A stretch of DNA of 64,000 nt. Source: Sphingobacteriaceae bacterium (GTDB lineage Bacteria; Bacteroidota; Bacteroidia; Sphingobacteriales; Sphingobacteriaceae). Both the position numbers and the translations under genes were made by a program. Below are positions 6,732 to 16,232 of the stretch, piece by piece (position 1 is the stretch's first letter; each line of letters starts with the position of its first letter). The notes beneath the pieces were generated by a model. It searched no databases and had not been told where the DNA came from. It saw only the letters and a list, made by a program, of their open reading frames with translations. The stretch lies in the NCBI GenBank assembly GCA_014380615.1, contig JACMJM010000030.1, forward strand, positions 1-64,000, in the 5' to 3' direction.

Positions 6732-7432
6732 AGCAACTTTAGCAGTGTGGCAAAATCTTTTGGATACGGAGCGGTAATTGTTATTTCTTTTTCTTCATCA
6801 ATCTTAAAGGCTACTTCTCTGGCATGCAGCGCAAACCGCTTCATTATGGGAAGTTCCTCCTGATCTTTACCCAAGCGATATCCCCTCTTAATAGTAGAAA
6901 GAAGTACAGCCTGGCCACCATACATATCATCCCCGGCTATCGCAGCACGCTGTGAAGCCAGGTGTATTCTGATTTGGTGCATCCGGCCCGTTATCGGCAT
7001 GCACTCAATCAACGTATAATGTTTATAATATTTTACAGAGTTGAAGATGGTTTCGGCGGCCTTACCCTCCTGCCTGCTGATAGCCACATTCTTATTACCA
7101 AGATTTAATATGGGAAGGTTTACATCCAGCTGATTGAATTGATGAGTGCCGTTTACAACCGCATGATAAAGTTTTTTTACTTTTCTGCGCTCAAACTGCA
7201 TAGATACCAGGCGGTAAGCTTCAGGGTTTTTCGCGATAATCAAACAGCCTGAAGTTTCTTTGTCAAGCCGATGACATACCTGTGCGTCTGCACTGTATTC
7301 TTTTGCCAAACGCAGTATACTAAGCCCTCCACCCTCTCTTTCATCTAGCGAACTAATAAACGGAGGCTTGTTTACTACGATAACATTATCATTCTCGAAA
7401 AGGATAGACTCTTTAAATTTTGGAAATTTCAC
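6713..7432 (-). CDS. RluA-family pseudouridine synthase
   Basis: A 239-aa enzyme that isomerises uridine to pseudouridine in rRNA or tRNA. The catalytic motif HRLDKETSG (about residues 54-62) carries the conserved Asp; the family motifs VVNKP near residue 20 and GRMHQIRIHL near 150 are present. No S4 RNA-binding domain is found, so it is the short RluA/RluC/TruC-like type, and the exact target base cannot be told. It is transcribed away from an OmpR-type regulator 44 bases upstream on the same strand, possibly as an operon. It is the first core gene next to the cassette array and is intact. Confidence 0.88.
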   Translation of the reverse strand: MKFPKFKESILFENDNVIVVNKPPFISSLDEREGGGLSILRLAKEYSADAQVCHRLDKETSGCLIIAKNPEAYRLVSMQFERRKVKKLYHAVVNGTHQFNQLDVNLPILNLGNKNVAISRQEGKAAETIFNSVKYYKHYTLIECMPITGRMHQIRIHLASQRAAIAGDDMYGGQAVLLSTIKRGYRLGKDQEELPIMKRFALHAREVAFKIDEEKEITITAPYPKDFATLLKLLDKFDV

Positions 7433-7476
7433 GGCACAAAAGTACAGAAAAAACCCTTCTGTGTTTTAACAAAGCG

Positions 7477-8163
7477 CTATACAGCGTTAAACTTATATCC
7501 TACTCCTTTTACGGTGCTGATATAATCTTCGCCCAGCTTTTCTCTTACTTTGCGGATATGTACGTCAATAGTACGATTTGTAACCACCACAGAGTCTTCC
7601 CAAATGCTTTTTAAAATAACTTCCCGGGTGTAAACTTTACCTGGCTTAGATGCCAGAAGATAAAGCAGTTCAAATTCCTTCTTAGCAAGAACAATTTTCT
7701 CATCGTTACGATATACCAAGTAGGTTTCCCTGTCGATAGTAAGGTCCGCGATTTCAAGTTTATTTTCAACCGCTTCTTCTGGCTGGCTGTTACGACGTAA
7801 AATGGCGTTTATCCGGCTTACTAATGCACGTGGCTTTATGGGTTTAGCGATATAATCGTCGGCTCCTACATTAAAGCCGGCTATTTCTGAATACTCTTCG
7901 CTGCGTGCGGTGAGAAAAACCATAAATGTATTTTTAAACTCATTCATGGTGCGAAGTATCCGGCAGGCTTCGATGCCATCCATTTTAGGCATCATTATAT
8001 CAAGAATAATCAAATCAGGATGTGAACGCTTGGCTTCTGAAACCCCTTCCTGCCCATTCGAAGCTGTAAAAACCTGATAGCCTTCCTTCTTAAGATTATA
8101 CTCAATCAGTTCCCTTATATCGGGTTCATCATCTACAATCAGAATTTTCTGTTTTGAACTCAT
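7477..8163 (-). CDS. OmpR/PhoB-family response regulator
   Basis: A 228-aa two-component regulator. The receiver domain (residues 5-118) has the acidic pair D11/D12, phospho-acceptor D55 in IILDIMMP, switch Thr85 and Lys107 in AKPIKP. The C-terminal winged-helix DNA-binding domain (about 130-228) ends in the typical TVKGVGYKF. It should activate or repress transcription when phosphorylated. No histidine kinase lies next to it, so it is an orphan by position; its partner must be elsewhere. The mRNA upstream region (8164-8264) is AT-rich. The target genes cannot be predicted from the window. Confidence 0.9.
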   Translation of the reverse strand: MSSKQKILIVDDEPDIRELIEYNLKKEGYQVFTASNGQEGVSEAKRSHPDLIILDIMMPKMDGIEACRILRTMNEFKNTFMVFLTARSEEYSEIAGFNVGADDYIAKPIKPRALVSRINAILRRNSQPEEAVENKLEIADLTIDRETYLVYRNDEKIVLAKKEFELLYLLASKPGKVYTREVILKSIWEDSVVVTNRTIDVHIRKVREKLGEDYISTVKGVGYKFNAV

Positions 8164-8226
8164 GGTTTTTATTTACCACTAAAGTATAACCCTAAAAGCA
8201 GGAAATAGTTAAATGTATATTAAATT

Positions 8227-8255
8227 ATTGTTAACCAATATAATCTCTTAACAAT
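8227..8255. terminator. AT-rich inverted repeat downstream of the TlpA-like gene
   Basis: ATTGTTAA (8227-8234) and TTAACAAT (8248-8255) form an 8-bp stem with a 13-base loop just after the stop of the minus-strand thioredoxin gene. It lacks a clear T run on that strand, so it may be a weak terminator or a regulatory palindrome upstream of the response regulator. Confidence 0.3.
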
Positions 8256-8264
8256 ATACTTAGT

Positions 8265-9362
8265 TTATTTCAATGTTTTGGTTAAAAATTGTTCAAGTTC
8301 AGCTCCGCGAAGATTTTTAGCGATTATTTTTCCTTCCTTGTCTAGCAAATAAGAAGTTGGAATAGCTTCCAGATTATATTGTTTTACTATATTACTATCC
8401 CATTGCTTCAATTCAGAAACATGTGTCCAGGTAAGTTTATCAGCACTTATAGCTTTTAGCCATTGATCCTTATTATTGTCTAAGGATACACCCAAAATAG
8501 TGAATCCCTTATTTTTAAACGCATTAAATTGTTTTACAAGATTAGGATTCTCCTCCCGGCAAGGCCCACACCACGAGGCCCAAAAATCGAGCAAGACATA
8601 TTGGCCCCGAAACTGTGATAATTTAAAAATTTGACCATCGGTGGAAGCCATTTGGAAATCTGGAGCAACTTTGCCAACCGAAAGCGCCTTTAACCTCTCC
8701 ATTTTTTTGAGAAACTCCTGTACGGGCGGATTATCTGAAAATTTCCCCTTTATGTTTTCAGCATATTTCACCAGCTCTTCTTCGTATCTGGCCTGATCCA
8801 AGGATCCTATAGCATAAAAACCAGCCAGATTATCATTGTTTTTTTCCGCAAATGCGATCGTCTCGTTTGCGAATGCTTCTATATTCTTTTCAAAACGCGG
8901 AATTAGCACTCCTTCCAATGAATCTTTTAAAGAGGGATGCTGACCCACTTTATCCTGAAATTCTTTTTGAATGTCTTGATATATTTTACTGTACTTGCTG
9001 CTGATCTGGTTGAATTCCAGTAACCTCTCCGACGATTCTGAACCCTCTACTTTAAATTTTCCCGGCATATCGCTAAAATCGGCGCTAAATACAATTTCAT
9101 CCCCATTTTTCGCAAGAATAGTATATGATTGCTGAGCAGCAACTATTGTGAAGAAAGCCTCATCCGGAGAGACTTCTTTAAATTCAAACTCGCCCTTTTC
9201 ATTAAGAATGGCGGAATCTATCAGTTGAGCGCCTTTATAAAATTCGACCTTTTTTAAACCGGAATAATTAACAAACTTACCTTCCACTGTAAATTCATCG
9301 CTGTTTTTGCAAGCAGTCAATATAACAATCAACAGAATTAATACACCTGATATTCTTTTCAC
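8265..9362 (-). CDS. TlpA-like thioredoxin-fold lipoprotein (DUF4369 type)
   Basis: A 365-aa exported thiol-disulfide oxidoreductase. The signal peptide ends in lipobox LTAC with Cys18, so the protein is lipid-anchored. An N-terminal beta domain of the DUF4369 kind covers about residues 22-105, a helical linker follows, and a TlpA/ResA thioredoxin domain spans about 230-365 with the active site WCGPC (C265, C268). Such proteins reduce disulfides in the cell envelope, for example in cytochrome c maturation; the substrate here is unknown. The start is GTG and overlaps the TGA stop of gatB by four bases (GTGA), indicating translational coupling. The pairing with gatB appears to be positional only. 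Confidence 0.88.
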   Translation of the reverse strand: MKRISGVLILLIVILTACKNSDEFTVEGKFVNYSGLKKVEFYKGAQLIDSAILNEKGEFEFKEVSPDEAFFTIVAAQQSYTILAKNGDEIVFSADFSDMPGKFKVEGSESSERLLEFNQISSKYSKIYQDIQKEFQDKVGQHPSLKDSLEGVLIPRFEKNIEAFANETIAFAEKNNDNLAGFYAIGSLDQARYEEELVKYAENIKGKFSDNPPVQEFLKKMERLKALSVGKVAPDFQMASTDGQIFKLSQFRGQYVLLDFWASWCGPCREENPNLVKQFNAFKNKGFTILGVSLDNNKDQWLKAISADKLTWTHVSELKQWDSNIVKQYNLEAIPTSYLLDKEGKIIAKNLRGAELEQFLTKTLK

Positions 9363-10843
9363 TTTAATGCCTCCAATTTTTCCAGAAGTAATTTATTAGC
9401 CGTTTTAGGATCTATTTTACCTTTCGATATCTTCATTACTTCGCCCATAAACAACCCGAGTACACCTTTTTTACCCTTATGATATTCTGTTACCTTATCA
9501 GGATACATTGAAACCGCCTGGTTAATATAGTTTGAAAGTCCGTCACTATCGGTATCGATTAAAAGATTCAATTCCTGAACCATATCCAACACCTCAATAC
9601 CCTGATGATTTATTAATGCCGGGAATAACTGCTGTGTAGCAGCAGAATTATTAATCTTTCCGTCATCTACTAACGAAATTATTTCGGCTATAGACTTAGC
9701 GGATATTTTATTTGGGATCTCAATTTCAGGATTTTCGTTAATATAAGATTGAACGGGCCCGTTTATCCAGTTAGCGGCTGATTTATAGTTTTTGGTATAA
9801 CTTACCACCTGCTGAAAATAATCAGATACCGATCTGTCGGAGGTTAACTGCAAAGCATCGTATTCGGATAAGCCAAACTCCTCTTTGTAGCGCTTAACCC
9901 GCTGTTCGGGTAGTTCGGGAAGGCTGCCTTTTATCTGTTGGATTAGCTCTTCGGTAAGTACTAGGGGGGGCAAATCCGGTTCGGGAAAATACCGGTAATC
10001 ATACGCCATTTCTTTTGAGCGAAGAACAGAAGTAATTCCTGTAGAGGCATCAAAATTAAGGGTATTTTGTTCAATTTTCTTTCCCTCTTCTATTAGTGCT
10101 ACCTGTCTTTTAAACTCGTAGTTAACCGCTCGCTGAAGATTTCGAATGGAATTGAGGTTTTTTACCTCGCACCTCGAACCAAAACTTTCGGCGCCCTTTA
10201 AACGCACGGAAATATTAGCGTCGCAGCGTAAACTCCCCTCTTCCATATTGCCGTCGCAAATATCTAAATACCTAACCAGCTTCCTCACCTCGGTTAAATA
10301 AGCCGCGGCTTCTTCCGCCGACCGAAGATCGGGTTCGGATACTATCTCAATAAGAGGCACACCTGCCCGGTTGAGGTCTATCAGAGAGTAACGGTCATTT
10401 CTGTCGTGAATACTTTTACCCGCATCTTCCTCCATATGGATCCTGTTCAAACGGATCCTCTTTTCTGTTCCGTCTTTCAACATAATCGGAACATATCCTC
10501 GCTGGCAGATCGGCATTTCATCCTGAGTAATCTGGTAGCCTTTAGGAAGATCGGCGTAGAAATAATTTTTCCTGTCAAACCTGTTCACCTTATTTATGGC
10601 GCAGTTGGTTGCCAAACCCATTTTAATAGCGAAGGCAACTACTTTTTTATTAAGCTTTGGTAATGATCCGGGTAAACCCAGAGACACCAGGCTTATGTGA
10701 TTATTGGGTTCTGCACCGAAAGTTGCGGGATCTGACGAAAATATCTTCGTATCGGTTGAAAGCTGGGCATGTATCTCTAAACCTACAACCAGTTCATATT
10801 TTTCTAAAACCTCCTGGCTAAGCGTTTTTTGTTCCGTTTTCAT
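9359..10843 (-). CDS. gatB: Aspartyl/glutamyl-tRNA amidotransferase subunit B
   Basis: A 494-aa subunit of the GatCAB complex, which converts misacylated Glu-tRNA(Gln) or Asp-tRNA(Asn) to the amide form in the cytosol. The start matches the family (YELVVGLEIHAQL at about 16-28). Other hallmarks are the KNYFYADLPKGYQITQ stretch, SLRCDANISVR and the C-terminal YqeY/GatB tail domain ending in KANKLL-type sequence. Length is normal. gatA and gatC are not in this window. The gene is preceded by a 188-base spacer with no other gene and is followed by the overlapping thioredoxin gene. Confidence 0.96.
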   Translation of the reverse strand: MKTEQKTLSQEVLEKYELVVGLEIHAQLSTDTKIFSSDPATFGAEPNNHISLVSLGLPGSLPKLNKKVVAFAIKMGLATNCAINKVNRFDRKNYFYADLPKGYQITQDEMPICQRGYVPIMLKDGTEKRIRLNRIHMEEDAGKSIHDRNDRYSLIDLNRAGVPLIEIVSEPDLRSAEEAAAYLTEVRKLVRYLDICDGNMEEGSLRCDANISVRLKGAESFGSRCEVKNLNSIRNLQRAVNYEFKRQVALIEEGKKIEQNTLNFDASTGITSVLRSKEMAYDYRYFPEPDLPPLVLTEELIQQIKGSLPELPEQRVKRYKEEFGLSEYDALQLTSDRSVSDYFQQVVSYTKNYKSAANWINGPVQSYINENPEIEIPNKISAKSIAEIISLVDDGKINNSAATQQLFPALINHQGIEVLDMVQELNLLIDTDSDGLSNYINQAVSMYPDKVTEYHKGKKGVLGLFMGEVMKISKGKIDPKTANKLLLEKLEALK

Positions 10844-11031
10844 TTATTGTAAGGGAGCCAAATATACTATTTCTCTTTAATGAAAACAGATAATCGGCGC
10901 ATCATTTGATTTTGGGTATTCACTCTGATTCTATCCGAAATTAAAATTATACTTTTAGCTGTATGCCTTTGCCCGGGCTTAAAGAACGTTCCTTAGGTTA
11001 TTTCCGTAATGCTTTAAGAATCGCGTGAAAA

Positions 11032-11844
11032 TTAAATTATAGCCTGCCGCACTCTTATTAGCTTCTCTAACAAATTCTCGAGTAAAGTAAGATGCAGCAT
11101 ATTTGCTCCGTCGGACTTTGCATTTTCGGGCTCGGGATGTGTTTCAATAAACAAGCCGTCGGCACCTACAGCAATGGCTGCTTTGGCAATGGTTTCTATT
11201 AGTTCGGGTTTACCTCCGGTTACACCCGAAGTTTGATTGGGCTGCTGTAAAGAATGTGTGCAATCCATTACTACCGGCACTCCGAATGCTTTCATTTCCG
11301 GTATTCCGCGGAAATCGACAATCAAATCCTGGTAGCCAAAGGTATTTCCCCTATCAGTTAAAATTACTTTATCGTTGCCGCTGTCTTTTACTTTGTCGAC
11401 CGCAAATTTCATCGAGCCGGCAGAAAGAAACTGTCCTTTTTTAACATTTACAACCTTTCCTGTTTTGGCAGCCGCCACTAAAAGATCGGTTTGACGGCAT
11501 AAAAACGCAGGTATTTGCAGCACATCTACATAGGCTGCCGCCATTTCAGCTTCAGCCGCCGCATGTATATCCGTTACCGTAGGGATGCCGAACTCTTTGC
11601 TTATCCTGGCAAGTATTTTTAACGCTTTTTCATCGCCAATACCTGAAAATGAGTCGATACGGGAACGATTTGCCTTGCGATATGAACCTTTGAAGATGTA
11701 CGGGATTTGTAGCTTGTCTGTTATCTGAACTATTTTTTCGGCAATTTTCAAAGCCATGTCTTCGCCTTCTATGGCACAAGGGCCCGACATTAAAAAGAAA
11801 TTACCCGACTCGGTATATTTAAGTGAAGGAAGGTGGTTAATCAT
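11032..11844 (-). CDS. kdsA: 3-deoxy-8-phosphooctulonate synthase
   Basis: A 270-aa enzyme joining phosphoenolpyruvate and arabinose-5-phosphate to make Kdo-8-phosphate for the LPS inner core. The family signatures FFLMSGPCAIEGE (about 17-29), FKGSYRKANRSR, DVLQIPAFLCRQTDLL and the C-terminal FIETHPEPENAKSDG are present. The motif KANRS and overall length fit the standard class. The ATG overlaps the stop codon of recQ by one base (TAATG), so the two are probably cotranscribed and coupled. kdsD, which makes its substrate, lies just beyond recQ in the opposite orientation, so the Kdo genes are clustered but split by recQ. Confidence 0.96.
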   Translation of the reverse strand: MINHLPSLKYTESGNFFLMSGPCAIEGEDMALKIAEKIVQITDKLQIPYIFKGSYRKANRSRIDSFSGIGDEKALKILARISKEFGIPTVTDIHAAAEAEMAAAYVDVLQIPAFLCRQTDLLVAAAKTGKVVNVKKGQFLSAGSMKFAVDKVKDSGNDKVILTDRGNTFGYQDLIVDFRGIPEMKAFGVPVVMDCTHSLQQPNQTSGVTGGKPELIETIAKAAIAVGADGLFIETHPEPENAKSDGANMLHLTLLENLLEKLIRVRQAII

Positions 11845-14033
11845 TAATTTCCTAATTCTGATAAAAATTTAATACGCATCAGTTGTAATTCCTCGCGTGT
11901 ATAATCATCGCCGCCCAATTCTTTTAGAGCTTCATCGATAGAATCTACCTCAGCACTTCTGAAATAATCAAACACCTCATCCTGCCTGTCTTCGTCAATC
12001 AATTCGTCGATATAATAATTCAGATTAAGCTTTGTTCCGGAGCTGACAATGGTTTCAACCTCCTTTAAAATTTCTTCGTAGGTTATTCCTTTCGAAGAGG
12101 CGATATCGTCGAGTGCGAGCTGCCTGTCGATGTTTTGTATAATGGATACTTTTAAAGCAGATTTGTTTGCCGCACTTTTTATCACAAGATCGATTGGCCT
12201 GTCAATATCATTCTCTTCAACATATTTGCTTATCAGTTCAATAAATGGCCCGCCAAACTTCATCGCCTTACCCGATCCTACTCCATGAATTTGCTTAAGT
12301 TCATCTAAGGTTACGGGATAGTGCGTACACATCTCTTCGAGCGAAGGATCCTGGAAAACTACAAAAGGAGGGAGATTTTTTTGCTTCGCTAGCCTTTTCC
12401 TCAAATCTTTCAGCATTTGAAGTAAGGCGGTATCTAAGGTTCCGGCACCCTGTTGTGAACTATCTTCAGCATCATCTTCGGCCATTTCCATAACCCTGTT
12501 CAAAATAAACCTAAGGGTGTGCGGACTGTCGATAAACGATCTTCCCGATTTGGTTAAATGAAGCAACCCGTAATTATCGATGTCTTTAGACAAATAATTA
12601 TTAAGCAGTGCCTGTCGCAACAAAGACTTCCAGTAAATAAGCCCGTCCTCTTTACCGCTTCCAAAATCTGGGTGCTTGTTATGATCGTAGGCTACTATTT
12701 GTGAAGTTTCAACGCCCATCATAATATTAATGATGTGATGATCGTCAAACTTTTCACCCTGTTCCTGAATCAGTTGAAGGGTTTGCTTCAGCTTCTCCGA
12801 GGCATCAAAATGAGTTTTAGGAGCCCGGCAGCAATCGCACATATTACTGCAGCCAGCTTCGTTAAAGTTCTCGCCGAAATAATGCAGGATTTGTTTCCTC
12901 CTGCATACAGAAGATTCTGCATAGTCGATTACTTCTTTTAGTATCTGCGTTCCGATTTCGCGTTCAGAAACCGGCTTGTCTTTCATGAATTTGGCAAGCT
13001 TATCAATGTCTTTCTCGGCGTAAAACGCCACACATAGCCCTTCACCGCCATCCCGTCCGGCACGGCCTGTTTCCTGGTAATAGCCCTCCATCGATTTTGG
13101 TATGTCGTGATGAATGACATACCGAACGTCCGGCTTGTCTATTCCCATTCCAAAGGCAATGGTTGCTACAATCACTTCAACATCTTCCATCAGGAATTTA
13201 TCCTGTGTATCGGCACGGGTTTTAGGATCCAAACCCGCATGATAAGGCAATGCCTTTATTCCGTTTAGATTTAAGCCTTCGGCTACTTCTTCTACCTTTT
13301 TCCTGCTCAGGCAATAAATAATACCCGACTTGCCCATATTCCCTTTTATAAACCTGATGATTTCTTTCATCACGTTACGTTTGGGCTTTACCTCATAATA
13401 AAGATTTGGACGGTTAAAAGACGACTTAAACAAGGTGGAGTCGGTCATCTGCAGGTTTTTTATAATATCCTGCTGAACTTTAGGGGTTGCTGTAGCGGTT
13501 AATGCGATAATGGGAATGTTATCTCCTAAAGAACTGATTACCTGGCGAATTTTGCGATATTCCGGCCTGAAATCGTGTCCCCACTCCGAAATACAATGCG
13601 CTTCATCTACCGCAACAAAAGAAATCGTTATTAAATTTAAAAAATCAATATTTTCGGCTTTAGCCAGAGATTCGGGAGCAACGTATAATAATTTTGTTTC
13701 GCCGCTCAATACATCCTGCTTAACCCGGGTAATATCCGCCTTATTTAAGGATGAATTTAAGAAGTGAGCGATACTTTCTGTTCCGCCAAATGCCCTCAAC
13801 TGATCTACCTGATTTTTCATTAACGCGATAAGAGGTGAGATTACTATCGCTGTTCCCTCCGTCATTAACGCAGGCAACTGGTAACAAATTGATTTACCGC
13901 CCCCGGTTGGCATTATCACGAAAGTATCCCTTCGCTGAAGTATATTAGTTATTATGGCCTCCTGCTCACCCTTGAAGTTATCAAACCCAAAAAAATTCTG
14001 TAAATTATCAAATAATGATTTCTTTATCTCCAT
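11844..14033 (-). CDS. recQ: ATP-dependent DNA helicase RecQ
   Basis: A 729-aa 3'-5' DNA helicase for recombination and fork repair. Order of domains: helicase core with Walker A MPTGGGKS (about 40-47) and DEAH box VDEAHCISEWGHDFR; helicase C with the YYQETGRAGRDG motif; zinc-binding Cys cluster (SVCRRKQILHYFGE followed by CSNMCDCC); RQC winged helix; HRDC domain at about 545-620 (PPFVVFQDPSLEEM). A C-terminal extension of about 100 acidic residues follows, as is common for Bacteroidota RecQ. The gene is coupled to kdsA by a TAATG overlap and divergent from kdsD. Confidence 0.95.
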   Translation of the reverse strand: MEIKKSLFDNLQNFFGFDNFKGEQEAIITNILQRRDTFVIMPTGGGKSICYQLPALMTEGTAIVISPLIALMKNQVDQLRAFGGTESIAHFLNSSLNKADITRVKQDVLSGETKLLYVAPESLAKAENIDFLNLITISFVAVDEAHCISEWGHDFRPEYRKIRQVISSLGDNIPIIALTATATPKVQQDIIKNLQMTDSTLFKSSFNRPNLYYEVKPKRNVMKEIIRFIKGNMGKSGIIYCLSRKKVEEVAEGLNLNGIKALPYHAGLDPKTRADTQDKFLMEDVEVIVATIAFGMGIDKPDVRYVIHHDIPKSMEGYYQETGRAGRDGGEGLCVAFYAEKDIDKLAKFMKDKPVSEREIGTQILKEVIDYAESSVCRRKQILHYFGENFNEAGCSNMCDCCRAPKTHFDASEKLKQTLQLIQEQGEKFDDHHIINIMMGVETSQIVAYDHNKHPDFGSGKEDGLIYWKSLLRQALLNNYLSKDIDNYGLLHLTKSGRSFIDSPHTLRFILNRVMEMAEDDAEDSSQQGAGTLDTALLQMLKDLRKRLAKQKNLPPFVVFQDPSLEEMCTHYPVTLDELKQIHGVGSGKAMKFGGPFIELISKYVEENDIDRPIDLVIKSAANKSALKVSIIQNIDRQLALDDIASSKGITYEEILKEVETIVSSGTKLNLNYYIDELIDEDRQDEVFDYFRSAEVDSIDEALKELGGDDYTREELQLMRIKFLSELGN

Positions 14034-14085
14034 GTCCTCCCGGAATAAAAATTAGAAAGGCTAATTTTTAAACATCAAAATAACA

Positions 14086-14093
14086 TATTTTTG
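14086..14093 (+). promoter_or_regulatory. Bacteroidota-type -7 box upstream of kdsD-manC
   Basis: TATTTTTG fits the TAnnTTTG -7 consensus of Bacteroidota and lies 34 bases before the kdsD start in the divergent recQ-kdsD spacer. A clear -33 TTG at the right spacing is not seen. Confidence 0.4.
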
Positions 14094-14127
14094 CCGTGAA
14101 ATAGTATTTTAAATTAAAAAACTTCTA

Positions 14128-15093
14128 TTGAAGACGAATACCGAAATTTTAAATATCGCCAGAAGAACACTTCAGATAGAAGTTGAAGGAATCTCGGGGC
14201 TTATTACAAAACTAAATAATGACTTTTCAGTGATAATAAGCAAGTTACTCGCCACAAAAGGGCGGGTAATAATAACCGGAGTGGGAAAAAGTGCCATTAT
14301 TGCTCAAAAAATTGTAGCCACGTTTAATTCCACAGGCACTCCCTCCATTTTCATGCATGCCGCCGACGCGATTCATGGCGACCTTGGCATTATTCAAAAA
14401 GATGATATTTTAATTTGTATTTCTAAAAGCGGCAACACTTCTGAAATTAAAGTTCTGGTGCCTTTCCTTAAACAATCGGGTAATGTTTTGATTGGCATGG
14501 TGGGCGATCTGAATTCATACCTTGCGCAACAAGCCGATTTTGTATTAGATGTTACTGTAGAGAAAGAAGCCTGCCCCCACAACCTTGCTCCTACCACCAG
14601 CACTACCGCACAGTTGGCGATGGGTGATGTACTTGCGGTATGTTTGTTAGAGAGCCGGGAATTCAGTAGTCAGGACTTTGCCAAATACCACCCCGGCGGT
14701 TCATTAGGAAAACGATTATATCTTAAAGTTAAAGACCTGTATATCAATAACAACAAACCAGAGATTAGCCCAAACGCATCAATAAAAGATGTTATCCTTG
14801 AAATTACTAAAAACCGTTTAGGTGCTGTAACTGTTGTGGAAGACAATAAAATCAGGGGAATTATTACTGATGGTGACATCAGGCGAATGATGGAGAAATA
14901 CAATTCATTCGAAAATTTAATCGCAAAAGAAATAATGGGAACATCCCCCCGGCTTATCTCAAGTACAGAACTTGCGCTAAACGCCTTAGAGCTGATGCGG
15001 TCTAATAATATCACACAATTAATTGTTGCCGATAAAGGAGTTTACAAAGGAATCATACACTTGCACGACCTTTTAAGGGAAGGAATTATATAA
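14128..15093 (+). CDS. kdsD: Arabinose-5-phosphate isomerase (KpsF/GutQ family)
   Basis: A 321-aa enzyme converting ribulose-5-phosphate to arabinose-5-phosphate, the first step toward Kdo. The SIS domain covers about residues 35-180 (GRVIITGVGKSAIIAQKI, CISKSGNTSEIK, EACPHNLAPTTSTTAQLAMGD), and two CBS domains follow at about 200-320. The chosen start is TTG at 14128: no ATG lies nearby in frame and the protein length and N-terminus match the family. It begins a + strand pair with manC, five bases downstream. KdsA, which uses its product, is 2.3 kb away on the other strand. Confidence 0.94.
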   Translation: MKTNTEILNIARRTLQIEVEGISGLITKLNNDFSVIISKLLATKGRVIITGVGKSAIIAQKIVATFNSTGTPSIFMHAADAIHGDLGIIQKDDILICISKSGNTSEIKVLVPFLKQSGNVLIGMVGDLNSYLAQQADFVLDVTVEKEACPHNLAPTTSTTAQLAMGDVLAVCLLESREFSSQDFAKYHPGGSLGKRLYLKVKDLYINNNKPEISPNASIKDVILEITKNRLGAVTVVEDNKIRGIITDGDIRRMMEKYNSFENLIAKEIMGTSPRLISSTELALNALELMRSNNITQLIVADKGVYKGIIHLHDLLREGII

Positions 15094-15098
15094 AAAAA

Positions 15099-16181
15099 AT
15101 GAAAAACTATTACGCAGTAATTATGGCAGGAGGAATCGGCAGCCGTTTTTGGCCAATCAGCCGTTCAGCTCATCCAAAACAATTCATTGATATTCTTGGA
15201 ACCGGTAAAACCTTAATTCAAACCACCTACGAGCGTTTTCTTAAAATTGTTCCTGCTGAAAATATTTACATTGTGACCAACGAAAACTACTATTCTTTGG
15301 TTAAAGAACAACTGCCTGATATTGATAGAAATCAAGTTTTAGGCGAACCCGTAATGAGGAATACCGCACCCTGTATTGCGTATGCCTGCCATAAAATTAA
15401 CATGCTGAATCCCGATGCGGCGATTGTGGTAGCACCATCGGATCATCTGATATTAAACCCCGAGCGCTTTGTAGAGGATATACGTAATTCGCTCGAAGCG
15501 GCATCAAGAAATAAATGCCTCATTACACTTGGAATAAAGCCCTCAAGGCCCGATACCGGCTATGGATACATCCAGTTTACTGAAGAAACCCTGGATAACG
15601 ATTTTCATAAAGTAAAAACCTTTACCGAAAAACCGAATCTCGACCTGGCGAAAACCTTTGTACAAAGCGGCGAATTTTTATGGAACGCCGGAATTTTCGT
15701 ATGGTCTGCGAAATCAATTCTCGAAGCTTTTGAAAAGCATTTGCCCGAGATGAATGATACTTTTAAAGATGGCGCAAACCTTTTTAACACCGAAAGCGAG
15801 CATTCCTTTATTCAAAACGCCTATTATCAGTGCACCAACATCTCTATAGATTACGGCATAATGGAGAAAGCTGATAACGTGTATATTTTACCCACTGATT
15901 TCGGATGGTCTGACCTGGGAACCTGGGCATCTGTGTATGACTTAGCCGAAAAAGATTACCTTGGAAATGCTGTAATCCCGCCCGACCGTGTGATTATGTA
16001 CGATTCGTCGAATTGCATGGTTAACGTACCGAAAGGAAAATTGGTAGTATTGCAAGGCCTGGATGATTACATTATTGTGGAGGCGAATAACACTTTGATG
16101 ATTTGCCACAAAGACAAAGAACAAAATGTTAAACAAATTGTGGCCGATGTGAAATCGAAATTCGGGAATAACTTTATTTGA
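15099..16181 (+). CDS. manC: Mannose-1-phosphate guanylyltransferase
   Basis: A 360-aa nucleotidyltransferase making GDP-mannose from mannose-1-phosphate and GTP. Signature motifs are MAGGIGSRFWPISR (about 9-22), FTEKPN near 174 and the VVAPSDHLI stretch near 110. It is the short form without the phosphomannose-isomerase cupin domain. GDP-mannose feeds O-antigen or exopolysaccharide synthesis and, via GDP-fucose, would also serve the GT11 fucosyltransferase at 45541-46350. It is five bases downstream of kdsD and convergent with an rRNA methyltransferase gene, separated by a perfect hairpin. Confidence 0.94.
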   Translation: MKNYYAVIMAGGIGSRFWPISRSAHPKQFIDILGTGKTLIQTTYERFLKIVPAENIYIVTNENYYSLVKEQLPDIDRNQVLGEPVMRNTAPCIAYACHKINMLNPDAAIVVAPSDHLILNPERFVEDIRNSLEAASRNKCLITLGIKPSRPDTGYGYIQFTEETLDNDFHKVKTFTEKPNLDLAKTFVQSGEFLWNAGIFVWSAKSILEAFEKHLPEMNDTFKDGANLFNTESEHSFIQNAYYQCTNISIDYGIMEKADNVYILPTDFGWSDLGTWASVYDLAEKDYLGNAVIPPDRVIMYDSSNCMVNVPKGKLVVLQGLDDYIIVEANNTLMICHKDKEQNVKQIVADVKSKFGNNFI

Positions 16182-16183
16182 GA

Positions 16184-16223
16184 TTTAAGATTTGACAACT
16201 TTTGAAAGTTGTCAAATCTTAAA
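16184..16223. terminator. Perfect 19-bp hairpin between convergent genes
   Basis: TTTAAGATTTGACAACTTT (16184-16202) and its exact reverse complement (16205-16223) flank a two-base centre. The position between the stops of manC and the methyltransferase fits a bidirectional terminator. There is no long T run, and the perfect symmetry also suits a dispersed REP-like element. Confidence 0.6.
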
Positions 16224-16232
16224 CTTTCCTTA

